Part shown: piece by piece, positions 47,465 through 58,797 of the stretch
Position numbering within the stretch: position 1 is the first letter of the stretch
How the letters are laid out: each line of letters begins with the position of its first letter
NCBI GenBank assembly: GCA_033239525.1
Contig: BSYO01000009.1
Location: forward strand, 15,521,299-15,585,298
Length of the DNA stretch: 64,000 nucleotides
Direction: 5' to 3'
Source of the DNA: Nepenthes gracilis
Lineage: Eukaryota; Streptophyta; Magnoliopsida; Caryophyllales; Nepenthaceae
Notes under the pieces: generated by a model
Seen by the model: only the letters and a program-made list of their open reading frames with translations
Told to the model about the DNA's origin: nothing
Database searches by the model: none
Program-made: the position numbers and the translations under genes

Positions 47465-48250
47465 ATGAACACAAAGGAGGAGAAGATGACTTCATTTTTA
47501 ACCAATCAAGGAACTTATTATTTTATGGTTATACCATTCGGTTTAAAATATGTTCGGGCGGTATATTAAAGGCTGGTGAACAAGATATTCGAGTATCATA
47601 TCAAGAAGAATATGGATGTGTATATAGATAACATGCTCATCAAAAATATATTTGCCAATGACTATACTTGTGGTCTGACCAAGACTTTTGAAGTTCTCAG
47701 AGTACCTCGTATGAAGTTAAACCTAACTAAATGTGTATTTAGAGTAACTTCCAGAAACTTTTTGGGGTTCATTGTTTCACAATGGGTAATTGAAACAAAT
47801 TCGAATAAAAAAAAAGCCGTCATGGATATGGAACCTTCTTGAAAAATTAAAAAAAATTTAGGGGTTAATAGGAAGGCTTACTACTTTGTCTTGATTCCAA
47901 GCGAAATCAACCGAGAAATATCTACTCTTTTTCAAAGCTCCAAAATGGACAAAGACTAAAGGGGTTCTAATGGCTAGAGGAGTGTCAACAAGTATTCCTA
48001 GAGTCAAAAAGTATTTGGCAACTCCATCTCTTTTGATTTGTCCGAAGGAAGGTGAAGAATTGTACCTCTATCTAGCCATCTCAAACAAAGATTGAGCTCT
48101 CTTCAAGTTAGAAAAGAAATCAATATGCAATAGCATGATATATTATATTAGTAAGATTTTATTTAACATAGAGGCTCGATATTCTCACATGGAGATGGTA
48201 CCTTTAGCTTTAGTCTTTAGTGCTCGATATTATCATAGAATAGAGGCTCG
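47465..48250 (+). pseudogene. RT core, copy A' (recent duplicate of A)
   Basis: The 88-residue frame at 47576 is identical to that at 45994. Small differences downstream (48080-48140: TCTCAAACAAAG versus CCCTGAAACAGC; one-base length changes near 47958 and 48006) show the copies have begun to drift. Confidence 0.9.
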
Positions 48251-49046
48251 ATGTTAATAAGCTTCATGGATACTTATTTAAGTTGTAACTAGATTAGGAT
48301 GAACACAGAGGATGAGAAGATGACTTCATTTTTAATCGATCAAGGAACTTATTGTTTTAAGGTTATACCCTTCGGTTTTAAAATATCTGGGGCTGTATAT
48401 TAAAGACTAGTGAGCAAGATATTCGAGTATCGGATCAAGAAGAATATAAAGGTGTATGGCAGATGACACACTTATTAGAAGTATATTTGCCAATGCCTAT
48501 ACTTGTGGTCTGACTAAGACTTTTGAAGTTCTTAGAGCATATTGTATAAAGTTAAAACTAACTAAATGTTTATTTAGAGTAACTTCCAAAAACTTTTTAG
48601 GGTTCATTGTTTCACAACAGGAAATTGAAACAAATTCGAATAAAAAACAAAAGCTGTTATGGATATGGAACCTTCTTGAATAATTAAAAAAATTCAAGGG
48701 TTAATCGGAAGACTTACTGCTTTGTCTCGATCCCAAGCAAAATCAACCGAAAAATATCTACTATTTTTCAAAGCTCCAAAAGGGACAAAGACTAATGGGT
48801 TCCTAAGTTAGAGGAGTGTCAACAAGTATTCCGAGAGTTAAAAAATTATTTGGCAACTCCAACTCTTTTGATTTGTCCGAAAGAAGGTGAGGAATTGTAT
48901 CTCTATCTAACCATCCCTGAAATAGCAATGAGTCTTATTCTAGTTAGAAAAGAAATTAGTATACAATAACCAATATATTATATTAGTAAGATTTTATTTG
49001 ACACAGAGGCTCAATATTCTCACATGGAGATGGTAGCTTTAGCTTT
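48250..49046 (+). pseudogene. RT core, copy B' (recent duplicate of B)
   Basis: Nearly identical to copy B. A one-base change near 48455 (TGTATGGCAGATGAC for TGTATACAGATGAC) shifts the frame just before the TDD box, so the upstream part is out of frame. It runs on without a break into the RNase H region (MEMVALALVFSASRIRSC), so this copy holds the original downstream junction. Confidence 0.88.
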
Positions 49047-50890
49047 AGTCTTTAGTGCAAGTAGGATTCGGTCGTGCTTTCAAGTGTACAATATCATAAC
49101 CCTAACAAATCAACTATTAAAGGGAATCTTTCAAAGACCAGAAGTATTTGGGCATAAAGGGTCAAATTCTCATTGATTTTATAATCCAAACCTTGACCTC
49201 AATCTCTGAAGAAGCAGGCAACCATAGAAACACACCCGTTGAGAGAACGTTGCCTACATGGACATTATCTATTGATGGGTCATCATCTCAATTTGGAAGC
49301 AGAGCTGGGATTGGTCTTTTTATGCCATATGGGTTTGAGATCAAATATTCAATGACATTTGGTTTTCAAGTAACAAAAATATAGTTGAGTATGAAACCCT
49401 ATTAGCCAGCTTGAGGTTAACCAAAGAATACTTAGCCAATAATTTGACAAGCTACAATAACTCTGAGTTGGTGATAAATCAAATTTTGGCTAATTTTAAA
49501 GTATTCAACCTGGGTCCATCAAAATATCTCTGTAAGGTACGGTGGTTTTTGTTATTCTTTGATAAAGTTAAAATTCTCCACTTCTTGAGAAATGACAACT
49601 GAAAAGCCGATCGATTAGCCAAAATGGTAACATCTAGAAACCTCGAGCAATATAGTTGGGGGACAAGTGAGATACTCAAAAACCCAAGTATTGAAGAGTA
49701 AGGTGAAATACTTTCAATATCTATTGAGGAGGCTTGGATAATACCATGTCAAAGATAATTCGAGAATGGAATGCTTACAAATGATCCAATAGAAGCAAAG
49801 CATATTACAAAGACTGTTTGGAAGGTACACAATTGTAGATGAAAAGCACTACAAAAGGGGTTACTCAATTCCCTATATGCGTTGCCTAACTCCTACCAAG
49901 CCTGACTATACTCTTAGCAAGGTCCATCTTTGTATATGTGGAGCTCTTATAGGAGGTAAAAATTTAGCCTTCAATATCATGCGGTAAGGCTATTTATGAT
50001 CTACAATAAAAAGAGATGTTATAAAATTTGCCCATGGCAACAAACCCAAATAATCTCATAGAGAACATCAAGTTTACAAGCACCCTAACCATTTGCACAA
50101 TGAGGGTTGGACATATTAGTCCCATTCTCAATTGTAATAGGATAGAGAGAGTTTATTATTGTTGCAGTGGACTATTTAACAAAATGGGAGGAATGTCTTC
50201 TATTGGCCAAAATTATGGAGCAAAACATAATGAAATTTGTGCACAAAAATGTCTTTTATATATTTAGAATGCTAGAGGTAACCATGATAGACAACGGTAC
50301 CCAATTCATCCGTAAGAGGTTTCACAAAGTATTGTACTTGTTTGGGTTTAAAGTTGATCTACATCTTGGTTACAAAGCGGGTTGAAAATAAAGCTTGAAT
50401 ATACAAGGGGCTCTTGGGTAGATAAAATACATCTTATGGGCCTACTGAATGACTCTAAAAGAAATAACTCGAGGAACACCTTATAGTTTTTGGTATTGGA
50501 TAGAAGTGGTAATTCCAGTAAAGATGGGGCGACTGAGTTATCGAGTAGACAACTTTTCTCCCAACCAAAATTCTCAACTCCTAACAAAAAATTTGGATCT
50601 GTTCGACGAAGTGAGAGATATGGCTTGTATTTGATCAGCAACCTTCTAGCAAAGAGTCGTTCGGAATTATAATAGGACGGCAAACGTACAGACTTTCGAG
50701 GTTAGCAACTTGATATTAAGAAAGATCTATGCTATGGGAAAGACTGCTTACAAGAATAACTTTTCTCCAAATTGAGAAGGATCATTCTTAGTATCAACAG
50801 TATTCCATAATAGTGCATATAAACTCTATACCCAAAATGGAAAGTAAATCCCTTAGACTTGGAATGCCATTCTCTTCAAAAAATATCGTC
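49047..50890 (+). pseudogene. Tat-like RNase H and integrase
   Basis: RNase H near 49245: WTLSIDGSSSQFGSRAGIGL, then YGFEIKYSMTFGFQVTKI, VEYETLLASLRLTKEYLANN, SELVINQILANFKV, and KADRLAKMVTS. Integrase: IIVAVDYLTKWEECLLLAKI (50153-50210), MEQNIMKFVHKNVFYIF, VTMIDNGTQFIRKRFHKVLY, ILWAYxMTLKEITRGTPYSF, VIPVKMGRLSYRVDNFSPNQ, NLDLFDEVRDMACI. The C-terminus (SPNxEGSFLVST, YKLYTQNGKxIPxTWNAILF) is the conserved Tat ending. The HPQ-NGQAE segment with the third catalytic acid is not found. Stops occur throughout. Confidence 0.92.
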
Positions 50891-51699
50891 AATAACAAAT
50901 ATAAACTAGGATGAATTCATATAATTAATAAAGTTTGATTTTTAAATTCATTTATTGTTAACTTGCATACTTTTATATGAAAATATAACCGTGACTTATT
51001 ATGAGCCAGGCAATGAGCTTTAACACCCTATCTATGGAAGCACTGTTCCTATAAAATGGTCACGGTGTAGGTCAAGCAAAATGATACAGCCCCAAGTATG
51101 GTCACACACCAATAATATAAAAGACTTGAAGGCTTGAGGACCCAGTGTCTAATTCTCTCTTGAGAGATCACAATACAGGTAGGGCTAACATTGTAATTTG
51201 ATTTATAGAAACCTTAGAGATGCTTTTGTTCATAAAATGCTAATATCCCCTTCAATGGGATTATGATCAGTCCAAAAATGGTTTGCAAATTAGTTTCCAA
51301 CTAGCTTGGTAACAATATCTGAATGGCCTAACAAGCTGAATGATAACTTATTTTGTAAGGGCATAATCAGCGACTGTAACGAACTAAAATTAAGCAGGTT
51401 AAATCAATAAATAATCGAATTTCAAATAACTGATAATTAAATTCCAAATTAAATATCCAAAATAATGACTCATTTTGTGGATTAAGAATTAGTTTCGAAC
51501 TAGCTTGGTAACAATAGCTGAATGGCCTAACTAGCCGAACGATATCTCATTTTATAAGGACATAATTAGCAACTATAACGAACTAGAACCAAGCAAGATA
51601 AATTTATAAATAATTAAATTTGAAATAACAGATAATTAAATTCAAATTAAATATCTAAAATAATAATAATAACAATCAAACCCAATAATCCATTACATG
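50891..51699. other. Region after pol with a 199-bp tandem duplication
   Basis: No gene. A block starting TAGTTTCCAACTAGCTTGG at 51291 repeats as TAGTTTCGAACTAGCTTGG at 51490, so 51291-51489 and 51490-about 51672 are tandem copies with moderate divergence. It is either 3' sequence of the Tat-like element or the end of the following minus-strand LTR. Confidence 0.6.
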
Positions 51700-51974
51700 A
51701 CTTTATCGGACAATCGTTTGGACAATATAAATATGACCTACTTTATAATCATCGTTAAGGAGGTGACAAATCATTCATGATCATGGTCAATGTATAATAT
51801 AATACCTCAGTTACTCTCAAAATGTAACAGTTGGCCTATATTCGGCCAATACCAAAATTTGAAGACAACCAAAAATGGAGACCATCCATAACCATCGAAA
51901 TATAGCCGATGCAATCTATATTTAATTAGATAAAATCTCACCAGAAAAATATGACGCCGTGTTGAACTACAATT

Positions 51975-52335
51975 TAGGCTTGAAACTCTCGACTATCTCA
52001 TATTATCATCATCAACTATATTTTAAGACTAACTTTGCGACCATATTTTATCATTATTAGCAATATTTTAGACCTGTAATTACTCGACTATTTTTTATCA
52101 TTATTGACTACATTTTAAGTATCAACTACTCAGCCGTCTTTTATTATTATTGGTTATATTTTTGGTCTGCAACTACTCGGCCATCTTTTATCATTATCGG
52201 CTACATTTTATGACTGTAGTTATTCGGCCATCATCTATCATTATCGGCTACATTTTAGACTTACAATTATTCGCATATCTTTTATTATTATTAGTTACAT
52301 TTTAGATTTACAACTATTCGGCCATATTTTGTTTA
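51975..52335 (-). repeat. 47-bp tandem repeat, about eight units
   Basis: Unit phase points at 51990, 52038, 52085, 52131, 52178, 52225, 52272 and 52319, steps of 46-48 bases. Plus-strand consensus about CGGCCATCTTTTATCATTAT then CGGCTACATTTTA. The reverse complement matches the units at 1895-2040. Confidence 0.92.
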
Positions 52336-52809
52336 GATCACAAATCAGATCCCTTATCGATCCACCAGGGCTTCAAACTACCTTGGTCCTACACATGTAT
52401 CGACCTACCCAGATTTTGGACCACCACAGCCCCACACACATATTGACCCACCTGAGCCTTGGATTGCCATAGTCCTACAAACATATTAACTGACGTGGGC
52501 TTTGGTTATTCCCTTTTTTGTATAAACATACTGATACATAAATATACATAATCCAGATATTTTTTGGACTTTCTTAAAAAGTAATAAAACCATCTAAAAA
52601 TCATAAAATTTCTAAATTGATCAATAAATCATGCATGCATGTACAGAATAAATATACATGGTATATAAAAATAACATGCATATTAGTAAAATATCAAAAT
52701 AGTGTCCAAAATATATCAAATACTGAAATAGACTAAAAATATGGCTTAAAAATATTTGTCCCAACCTCATACCAAACAAATCTGATAAAAGGATATTTCG
52801 AGGTACCCA

Positions 52810-53130
52810 AACTCTACCTTCTCCCTCCTCTTTCCCTTGAGCCCTCTCTCTCCTTTCTTCCTGTTCCTCCTAAGCGCCATGCTTTTCCTTCTCTCTCCCT
52901 ATTTCTCTTCTCCTCCTGTGCGTGCCTCTTCTTCTTCCTCCTCCTCTTCTCCCTCTGTCTTTCTCTTCTTCCTCTTCTTCTCCACGTTGCACCTATCCTG
53001 TCTCTTACTCTTTCCCTTTTTCTTTTCCTTCTCTGCCTCTACCTCCCGCATACCTGCTTCACCCTTCCCTTATTTTATTATTATTATTATTGTTGTTGTT
53101 GTTATTGTTATCATTGTTATTGTTGTTGTT
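52810..53130. repeat. CT-rich low complexity and (TTA/TTG)n run
   Basis: Polypyrimidine sequence (CTCCTCTTT, TTCTTCCTC words) followed by TTATTATTATTATTG and TTGTTGTTGTTATTG runs at about 53078-53130. It lies inside the minus-strand LTR. Long serine- or leucine-rich frames over it are compositional. Confidence 0.85.
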
Positions 53131-54909
53131 CATTTTTTTTCCTTTCCTTATCCTTTATTATTCAACTGGTGCTTGGGTGCAATAAAGGAGTGCCTCGGGT
53201 GCCAACATAGGTGCGTTTCGGGTGCTTGATCACTGAAATTGACACTTAGGCTCCAGCCTTATTGATCCAAATTTCCTTCAAAAAGCTACAATATAAATAC
53301 ATATATTTCAAACACATCTAATTAATCTAAAATCATAATTAATATTTAAAATAAACTAAATGGAGATTTGGAGTATTACAACAACGATGGTTGAATGACT
53401 TAACTGATGATTTGGTGATCATTAAATAAATAAAAAAACCTCATATAAATACAATGGTACGCCGGTTTCATTACAAAGAATATAAATGGTTAAGACTTCT
53501 AAAGGCATAAATGACTCAAAATTCCTACTGTTGATGTCTAGGACTAGCTCTAGGAGGTTGGGGACCTCTCGATTATGAGAAATCTATAACTTTAAAACCC
53601 TAAGAAACTTTAAAATTTTATGAGTTTAGGTAGCTGGCAGGAAAATCAGGAGTTATCAAAGAAACGATCTGCATGTAAGGGGTAATCCCATCTTAGAATC
53701 AAGATTCTAATATAGACCCCATCTCTTCAGGCCGGAATCTTCTCCTTGACTTCTCCTTGAGTCTTAAACATTCATCTTGAAGTTGTTCAATAATGCAAGA
53801 GGATGAAGCCGACCAATTCTTAGCTTCATGGAGCTTGTCTTTGAGGAAAATGATTTGGTTTCAAGCAATTGCATTTTGATTAGTGAAATCTTGTGATATT
53901 ATCACTCACTCGAACAACTCGCCTTCCAATCGAGCAGCTTGATCATGAAACAATTTAGCCTCAATCTCGACAATTGCAGTTCTAAATGACAAGTCTGTAA
54001 CCGTAGAAAAGTCAATATATGACTGAGATACGTGTTCCATTTTCACATCTTGCTTATACAGTCTATCTCGGATCAAGTGAACCAGGTCTCGAGACAATAG
54101 AAAGACCAGATTAAAAAGCAGTAATTTAGGAAAACAAGTAAATGACAAAGAAATGATGATCCGGAAAAACCTCTTGAGAAGGATGTTCTTTCTAGGGAGT
54201 GAAATCCTACAGTGACTTCCTTGGCCTAGGACTTGAATCTATAGGTGGTCTCTGAAAAAGCACGTTTTGTGCTAACGTGAACAATCAAGTTTTGACCCCG
54301 AAAAAAAAATATAGCAGAAGCAACAATAAATAAATATCCAATACACGTAAATGATATTTAATACTAGATGCTAACGAGATAACAAGCATGCACAATATAT
54401 ATAACGATGAGCAATAAAGATAAAGACACAATTTTTGGTGACGAAGTGAAAACTCGATACCCACGGTAATCGAGAAAAATACACCGGGCTTCAATGGCCA
54501 AGGAAGCAATGTACTATGAAAATCAACTTACAGATCGGGTGGTAACGACGCGCTAACCTAGCCGACTTACTCCCGTCATGTGATCCCTACCAAGGAACTC
54601 CATGGATTTGCTCGCGGCAATGGAACCGGACACCTTCCGATCTTCACGTCAATCTTCCCACGAACTACTTGAATTGTCGATCACGATCAAGTCTCCTTCT
54701 TCACGAACCAACATCTCCAAACGAAGGTAGAAGGCAATGTTTCAATGGTGAAAGAAAGTTGGTGAGAAAACTTATGTGAACATGAAGAGCAATCTTATAA
54801 TGTTAAGTTTTCTCAAGAGAAGTGGAAACAATGGAGCATTAGAAGCTTTCTTTTCTAATGAGGTACGAAAATATTCAGTCAAATGGTGATTAGGGTTGCA
54901 AGAACTTAA

Positions 54910-54923
54910 GGTATGTATTTATA
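54910..54923 (-). promoter_or_regulatory. TATA box of the copia-type LTR
   Basis: Minus strand reads CCCTTTATAAATACATACC across this site, immediately downstream (in minus orientation) of the GC-rich repeat array. The spacing and order suit an LTR U3 promoter. Confidence 0.6.
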
Positions 54924-55017
54924 AAGGGCGCAAAAAAATCATTCAAAAATTTTGCCCGTTGCACCGGCGCTCGAGCGCGGCGGGCGCAAGGAGGGTTTCC
55001 AGAGAAACCCTACGGGT

Positions 55018-55226
55018 GCTCGAGCGGGTAGCGAGCGCCAGGCGAGCCGGTTACACACTGGATTTTCTGCTCGAGCGGCTATCGAGCGCTCAGCGAGCGG
55101 GATACATTCTGGTTTTTCGGCTCGAGCGGGTATCGAGCGCCAGGCGAGCCGGGTACATTCTGGATTTTCGGCTCGAGCGAGGATCGGGCGCCAGGCGGGC
55201 GCGGCGGCTACGGACGGCTCGAGCGA
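55018..55226 (-). repeat. 51-bp GC-rich tandem repeat, about four units
   Basis: Units start at 55018, 55069, 55120 and 55171 (exact 51-base step), then a partial at 55217. Each has GCTCGAGCGGGTATCGAGCG and then CCAGGCGAGCCGG and CATTCTGGATTTTC. GCTCGAGC is a perfect palindrome, so every unit can fold on itself. Strongly GC-rich in an AT-rich window. The two overlapping open frames here reflect repeat phase. Confidence 0.92.
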
Positions 55227-56591
55227 CTAGAATGCGAAACGGACATAACGGACTTTAACACGATAACCCATAACCCAACATTGATACAATAATACATATG
55301 GTTACGGAATATGTCAATTAGACAAATGTCTCTAATAGTCTCCAACATAAGAGAGATAATGACTCATGATATAATAGAATCCCAAATCTAGGGACACCAT
55401 TCAAAATCATGGGATCCATTGGAGCAGCAGTTGAAGTCAAAGAAAATACGATGGACCCTTTTGCTACTGCACTATCATCCTCTAGAGAGTCAACTCGAGT
55501 GGTAGAGGAAGCAAGAACTAGCCCACTCGACGGAGAACTATGTATAATTGAGACTTTGAACTTAGGAATAATAGGAGCATTCAATGGATCCTCTTCATGT
55601 AGTCATTGAGGTTCAGATTCCTGCACCCCCAATTAGAGTAGTAGTGGGAGCCTTATCTCCCAAGTTTAACGCAGGAATCTCTACTAAAAATGGAGTGCCA
55701 GAAGGAAAAAAAATTAGAATTGATTTTTGAGAGGATCCATTAGCTCCCCTCTCAGTAATCTTTTCATGAGTCTCATCAACAATTTTATTTAATTCATCAA
55801 CTGAATGAGGATCAGAGGCACATGTGATCCCAACATTTGTTTGGCTGGTGTCAATCCATGGCGGAGACTTAATACAAAGGTCTCCTATTTTCCTCTTCAC
55901 AGGGTGGGTTGGCATGCCAGCAACAGCCGTGCCATCTAGAACCACATGCCACCCAATGCCATCTAGAGTATCTTGGGTTAAAATGTGTTCAATTTTGCAC
56001 AGCTTGCCCACATTGTCTTTAATTAGTTTGGTCTTGAGGTGGGACATGCTCCGATCTGTTTTAAGCCCCGAACTAGAAAATATGGGATTAACACTTGTCT
56101 AATTGTTGGAGAGAACCTAATTGCAGGGCACCTCCAAGAAAGACAACAATCATTCCTTCCAATTTTTAATAGAATTGGAGTTTCCTCCACTTATGATAAA
56201 TCCATTGCAATTAAAGAAATCCAGTCATTTTCTTGATTAAACCAAAATCACTACTTTAATTGTTCGGGTGTCTTGCCTGAGGTTCTAACCGCGAAGAAAG
56301 ACATGTAAAGACAATATATATATGGCATGCTGATGATGGTGATCAATTGGGATTCCAATGCTTCTATAGTTTTAATGAATTCTTTAGTTAGAGGAATTCA
56401 AAAACTATCCTTCAGATGAATATTGTAGACTATAGTAAAGCCATGTCTCAGAGAGTAAGCCCTATTGACAAATGAAGGAATTTGAAAAGTAGTAAGCAGG
56501 ATATTATACCTATCTATATGGCCCGCACAAGGTCCACAGTAAGGCATGAGACAATGTCAGCAATGTCCTTTGAAATACTTCGTGGAGCCAT

Positions 56592-58047
56592 TTAATGCAA
56601 AAATTAAAAGATCTTGGGATATGAATGATGAGTAAAGCACAGAGAATGATCTAGGGATTGAAGCAGAGAAAGGAAGGCATGATTTTAAAAGACGAATTTG
56701 ATCAGAAGATGAAGAGGTTAAAAAGTCAAGCTTAGTTAAAATGACGCAACCCTACATCTGCAACCAAACCAAAATATGGCGTTTGTTTAACAAAAGCTAC
56801 CTGCCAAAAACGATGAAGGTGCCGCTAAACGTCATTTTCTCAACAAAAATAATGATACTGCTGGCATCATTATTCTCGAATAAAGGAAATAAGTAAAATA
56901 TCAACGGTTTAGTTTATTGAAAAAAAAAACCTGTTCAGTTAATTCATATTGATTTATTCGGGGGCTCAGATTTGCCGGAAGTTAGATTTGTTACAGAATT
57001 GGGCTGCTAGAAAAGTTGAATTGTCAGATATTTAGATAGTCAAAAGTGAAACATTGGAAGACAAACTAGCTCTCAGGGTAGATAAATGATTCTTTTTCTA
57101 GACAATGGTCAGGAAAATATTCTAAGTATAAAAAAATAGTAGAAAAATTTTTATTTAGATAGTTTTATTAATTTAAATTTCTATCAACTTACGATTCGTA
57201 ACAAGAGAAATACAAGTCCAAAGAAATGAACAAATTAAAATACTGTGACATGAATGTGAAAAATAAAAATTTCATCTCATTAATACATTGGCTTCCAAGG
57301 TGTATTCTTATAAGACAGACGGAACAAATCGGAAGAAGAGAAAAGGAAAGAGGGGAGACACATCGGGCGTCTAGAGTTTAGCAAGCTCCACTCCACCATT
57401 TCAAAACGTACTATCTAGTCGATCACCCTTATCATGTAGTGTTAAAAATGTCTTGAAATAAGAGAGGAAAGACAAAGAGCTAGTCGATACCTTTTGAGCA
57501 AAGTTGACCTCCTATATTATCCATAAAAGAATGAAAAAGGGACATCGGGGGAGGGTTCCCAAAAGAGGACTCACCAAGGCCTCGGATGTTGCATGAAAGA
57601 GGAAAACTAAGATATTTTTTATATAGAAAATGGTAGCCAAAACATATTTTATAAGCGTCTTTGGAAAGTTGCAAAGGCACTTGAGTGAAATATCTCCTCA
57701 AGCTCAGCTAACATGATTTTTATTGGATAATTAAGATGAAATGTCTATACGGTGTATCGACCAATATGGAGAGATGCACATTTATTGCTAAGTAAACAAA
57801 AAAAAAAAAAAAGCCTTCAATTCATAGTTGAAATAGAATGACACATTTTAAAAAAAATAATGCCAGTAAAATAGTTACAAAAATCTCATTCAAAAAGCAG
57901 AATGAATCAAAATCTAATTGATAAGATTAATTAGTCGGTGAGAATCTTCAAGAGACAGTAAGTACAGCTGGTTTGGTGACAAACCAACAGGCTTTCCATT
58001 TTAACACACTTAGAGTTTAAATTTAATTTCTAATAATAAGGGGTTAG
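56592..58047. other. Region between antisense ORF and 3' LTR, no gene recognised
   Basis: This would hold the 5' leader of the antisense ORF. A minus-strand frame at 57480-57701 (73 codons; LQLSKDAYKICFGYHF) has no recognisable family. A poly-A run is at 57798-57812. The sequence ends with AATAAGGGGTTAG (58036-58047), read as the polypurine tract of the Tat-like element. Confidence 0.5.
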
Positions 58048-58797
58048 TGCCAAGTATGATCCAAATATAATTAGCTCAACCTGGTTAGAATGTTAGATTC
58101 ACAAGTCATCAATTTAAAGGTAGGTATCAAGACAATTGAATTGTTCAAACTAGTATACAACCAGTTCAGAAATCAGTCGAGACAAATACTTGACTGAACG
58201 ACCAAATAACCAGGTGATTAGAGGCATTAGAGATTAAGGGAATTAATAACCTGGTAGAATAATAAATCTAATATTAAATCCTAATAAACGGTTACATAAA
58301 ATTTATGGATAATCAGTCATATTAAAATAGGTGATAATGATCAAATAAATTCCAAATATTAATCGTTGGACAATTATCAAATCAAAATAATGGTTGGAAC
58401 TCATGTAGTATAACATTTCAAACAACAGTTGCACCAATTTAGGAAGGAACATATTAATTGGTATCTAGATTATAAATATAAACCCTCAGTTAAACAGAAG
58501 AAGAGAGATTTTTTTGGGTCAAGAATTGGCTCTTTCCAAACTCATCAAATTAATGAGTTAAATCCTCCAAATCTAATTAATTACACATTCACTCAACCAC
58601 TTTTTTCCTTCTTGAATCTTTCAATTCTTTTTAGAAAAAGATTACCGACTTGAACAACAAATGATATATAATAAGGAGTGAGTCCCGTATACCTCCTGTC
58701 TCGTATTAATTGTTGTGGTACGTAGGATCGAATAAAGAGGTCTGAGCAATTGACTCAACATTAGGCGGATACCCATCCAGATCTACGGTACACATTA
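58048..58797 (+). repeat. 3' LTR of the Tat-like element
   Basis: 750 bp, partner of 33398-34307. It starts TGCCAAGTATGATCC, contains TATAAATATAAACCCTCAGTT and CGTATTAATTGTTGTGGTAC, and ends GGTACACATTA. It carries one copy of the block duplicated in the 5' LTR. AGCAT follows. Confidence 0.85.

Larger units (their letters stand above)
45883..49046 (+). repeat. Fourfold tandem amplification of the RT region (A-B-A'-B')
   Basis: Four blocks of about 790 bases, each holding the RT core, follow one another: A (45883-about 46670), B (about 46675-47464), A' (47465-about 48250), B' (about 48250-49046). A and A' are offset by exactly 1582 bases and encode an identical 88-residue frame. B and B' are offset 1582-1583 and share a 66-codon minus-strand frame exactly. 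A and B are offset 834 and clearly more divergent. So an old 0.83-kb duplication was followed by a recent 1.58-kb duplication of the pair. The junction at 47464/47465 joins TTTAGCTTTAG to TATGAACAC. Confidence 0.95.
51700..53380 (-). mobile_element. Minus-strand Tekay-like LTR (probably solo)
   Basis: On the minus strand it starts TGTAATACTCCAAATCTCC at 53380, close in style to the TGTAAGG-type LTRs elsewhere, and no gag or pol follows on that strand. Internally it has a GC-rich patch with GGTGC words (53165-53235), a CT-rich low-complexity stretch (52810-53070), trinucleotide runs (53080-53130) and eight 47-bp units shared with the left-hand LTR. The left end was not found. The plus-strand frames at 52837-53229 are low-complexity artefacts. 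Confidence 0.6.
54270..55347 (-). mobile_element. Minus-strand copia-type LTR inserted in the antisense ORF
   Basis: On the minus strand it begins TGTTGGAGACTATTAGAGAC at 55347, the classic start of plant copia LTRs. It runs through a GC-rich tandem repeat and a TATA box (CTTTATAAATAC, complement at about 54911-54922) to about 54270, where the end is uncertain. No internal region follows, so it is probably a solo LTR. A candidate duplication TAAGA (55348-55352) has only a weak partner (TAACG) on the other side. Confidence 0.65.
53500..56591 (-). pseudogene. Antisense ORF (aORF) of the Tat-like element, interrupted
   Basis: Many Tat/Ogre gypsy elements carry an extra ORF between pol and the 3' LTR on the strand opposite to pol. 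Here the minus strand from an ATG at 56591 reads MAPRSISKDIADIVSCLTVD, then RAYSLRHGFTIVYNIHLKDS, IPLTKEFIKTIEALESQLIT, MPYIYCLYMSFFAVRTSGKT and FWFNQENDW, with stops and shifts. This pattern recalls the Putative gypsy type transposon family (Pfam Transposase_28). A 144-codon piece (56047-55613) and NAPIIPKFKVSIIHSS follow. After the inserted LTR (54270-55347) the C-terminal part (54148-53700) is coiled-coil-like: FRTAIVEIEAKLFHDQAARL, then FLKDKLHEAKNW. Function unknown. Confidence 0.65.
33398..58797 (+). mobile_element. Tat/Ogre-like Ty3/gypsy element with nested insertions
   Basis: The outer limits are a pair of related LTRs (33398-34307 and 58048-58797) with an identical 5-bp duplication AGCAT outside. 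A tRNA-Arg-type primer site follows the 5' LTR and a purine-rich AATAAGGGGT precedes the 3' LTR. Interior order: leader (34308-34635), inserted Tekay-like element (34636-43395), gag (43400-44660), protease/RT/RNase H/integrase (44900-50890), then an antisense ORF region typical of this lineage (56591 down to about 53500, itself interrupted). The 25.4 kb length is the result of insertions and duplications; the original would have been much shorter. Confidence 0.82.

Noticed and set aside
47576..47842. Treating the identical 88-codon frames at 45994 and 47576 as separate genes
   Set aside because: They are copies A and A' of a tandem duplication of one RT core and are listed as such.
52837..53229. 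130-codon serine-rich frame with apparent membrane segments
   Set aside because: Made of CT-rich and TTA/TTG simple repeats inside a minus-strand LTR; overlapping frames are open too.
54896..55258. 120-codon arginine/alanine-rich repeat protein
   Set aside because: It is the translation of a 51-bp tandem repeat (51 is a multiple of three, so the frame stays open), located in an LTR.
55348..55352. TAAGA as a target duplication of the copia-type LTR
   Set aside because: No matching pentamer could be placed at a TG start on the other side; the closest (TAACG before 54276) differs at two positions.
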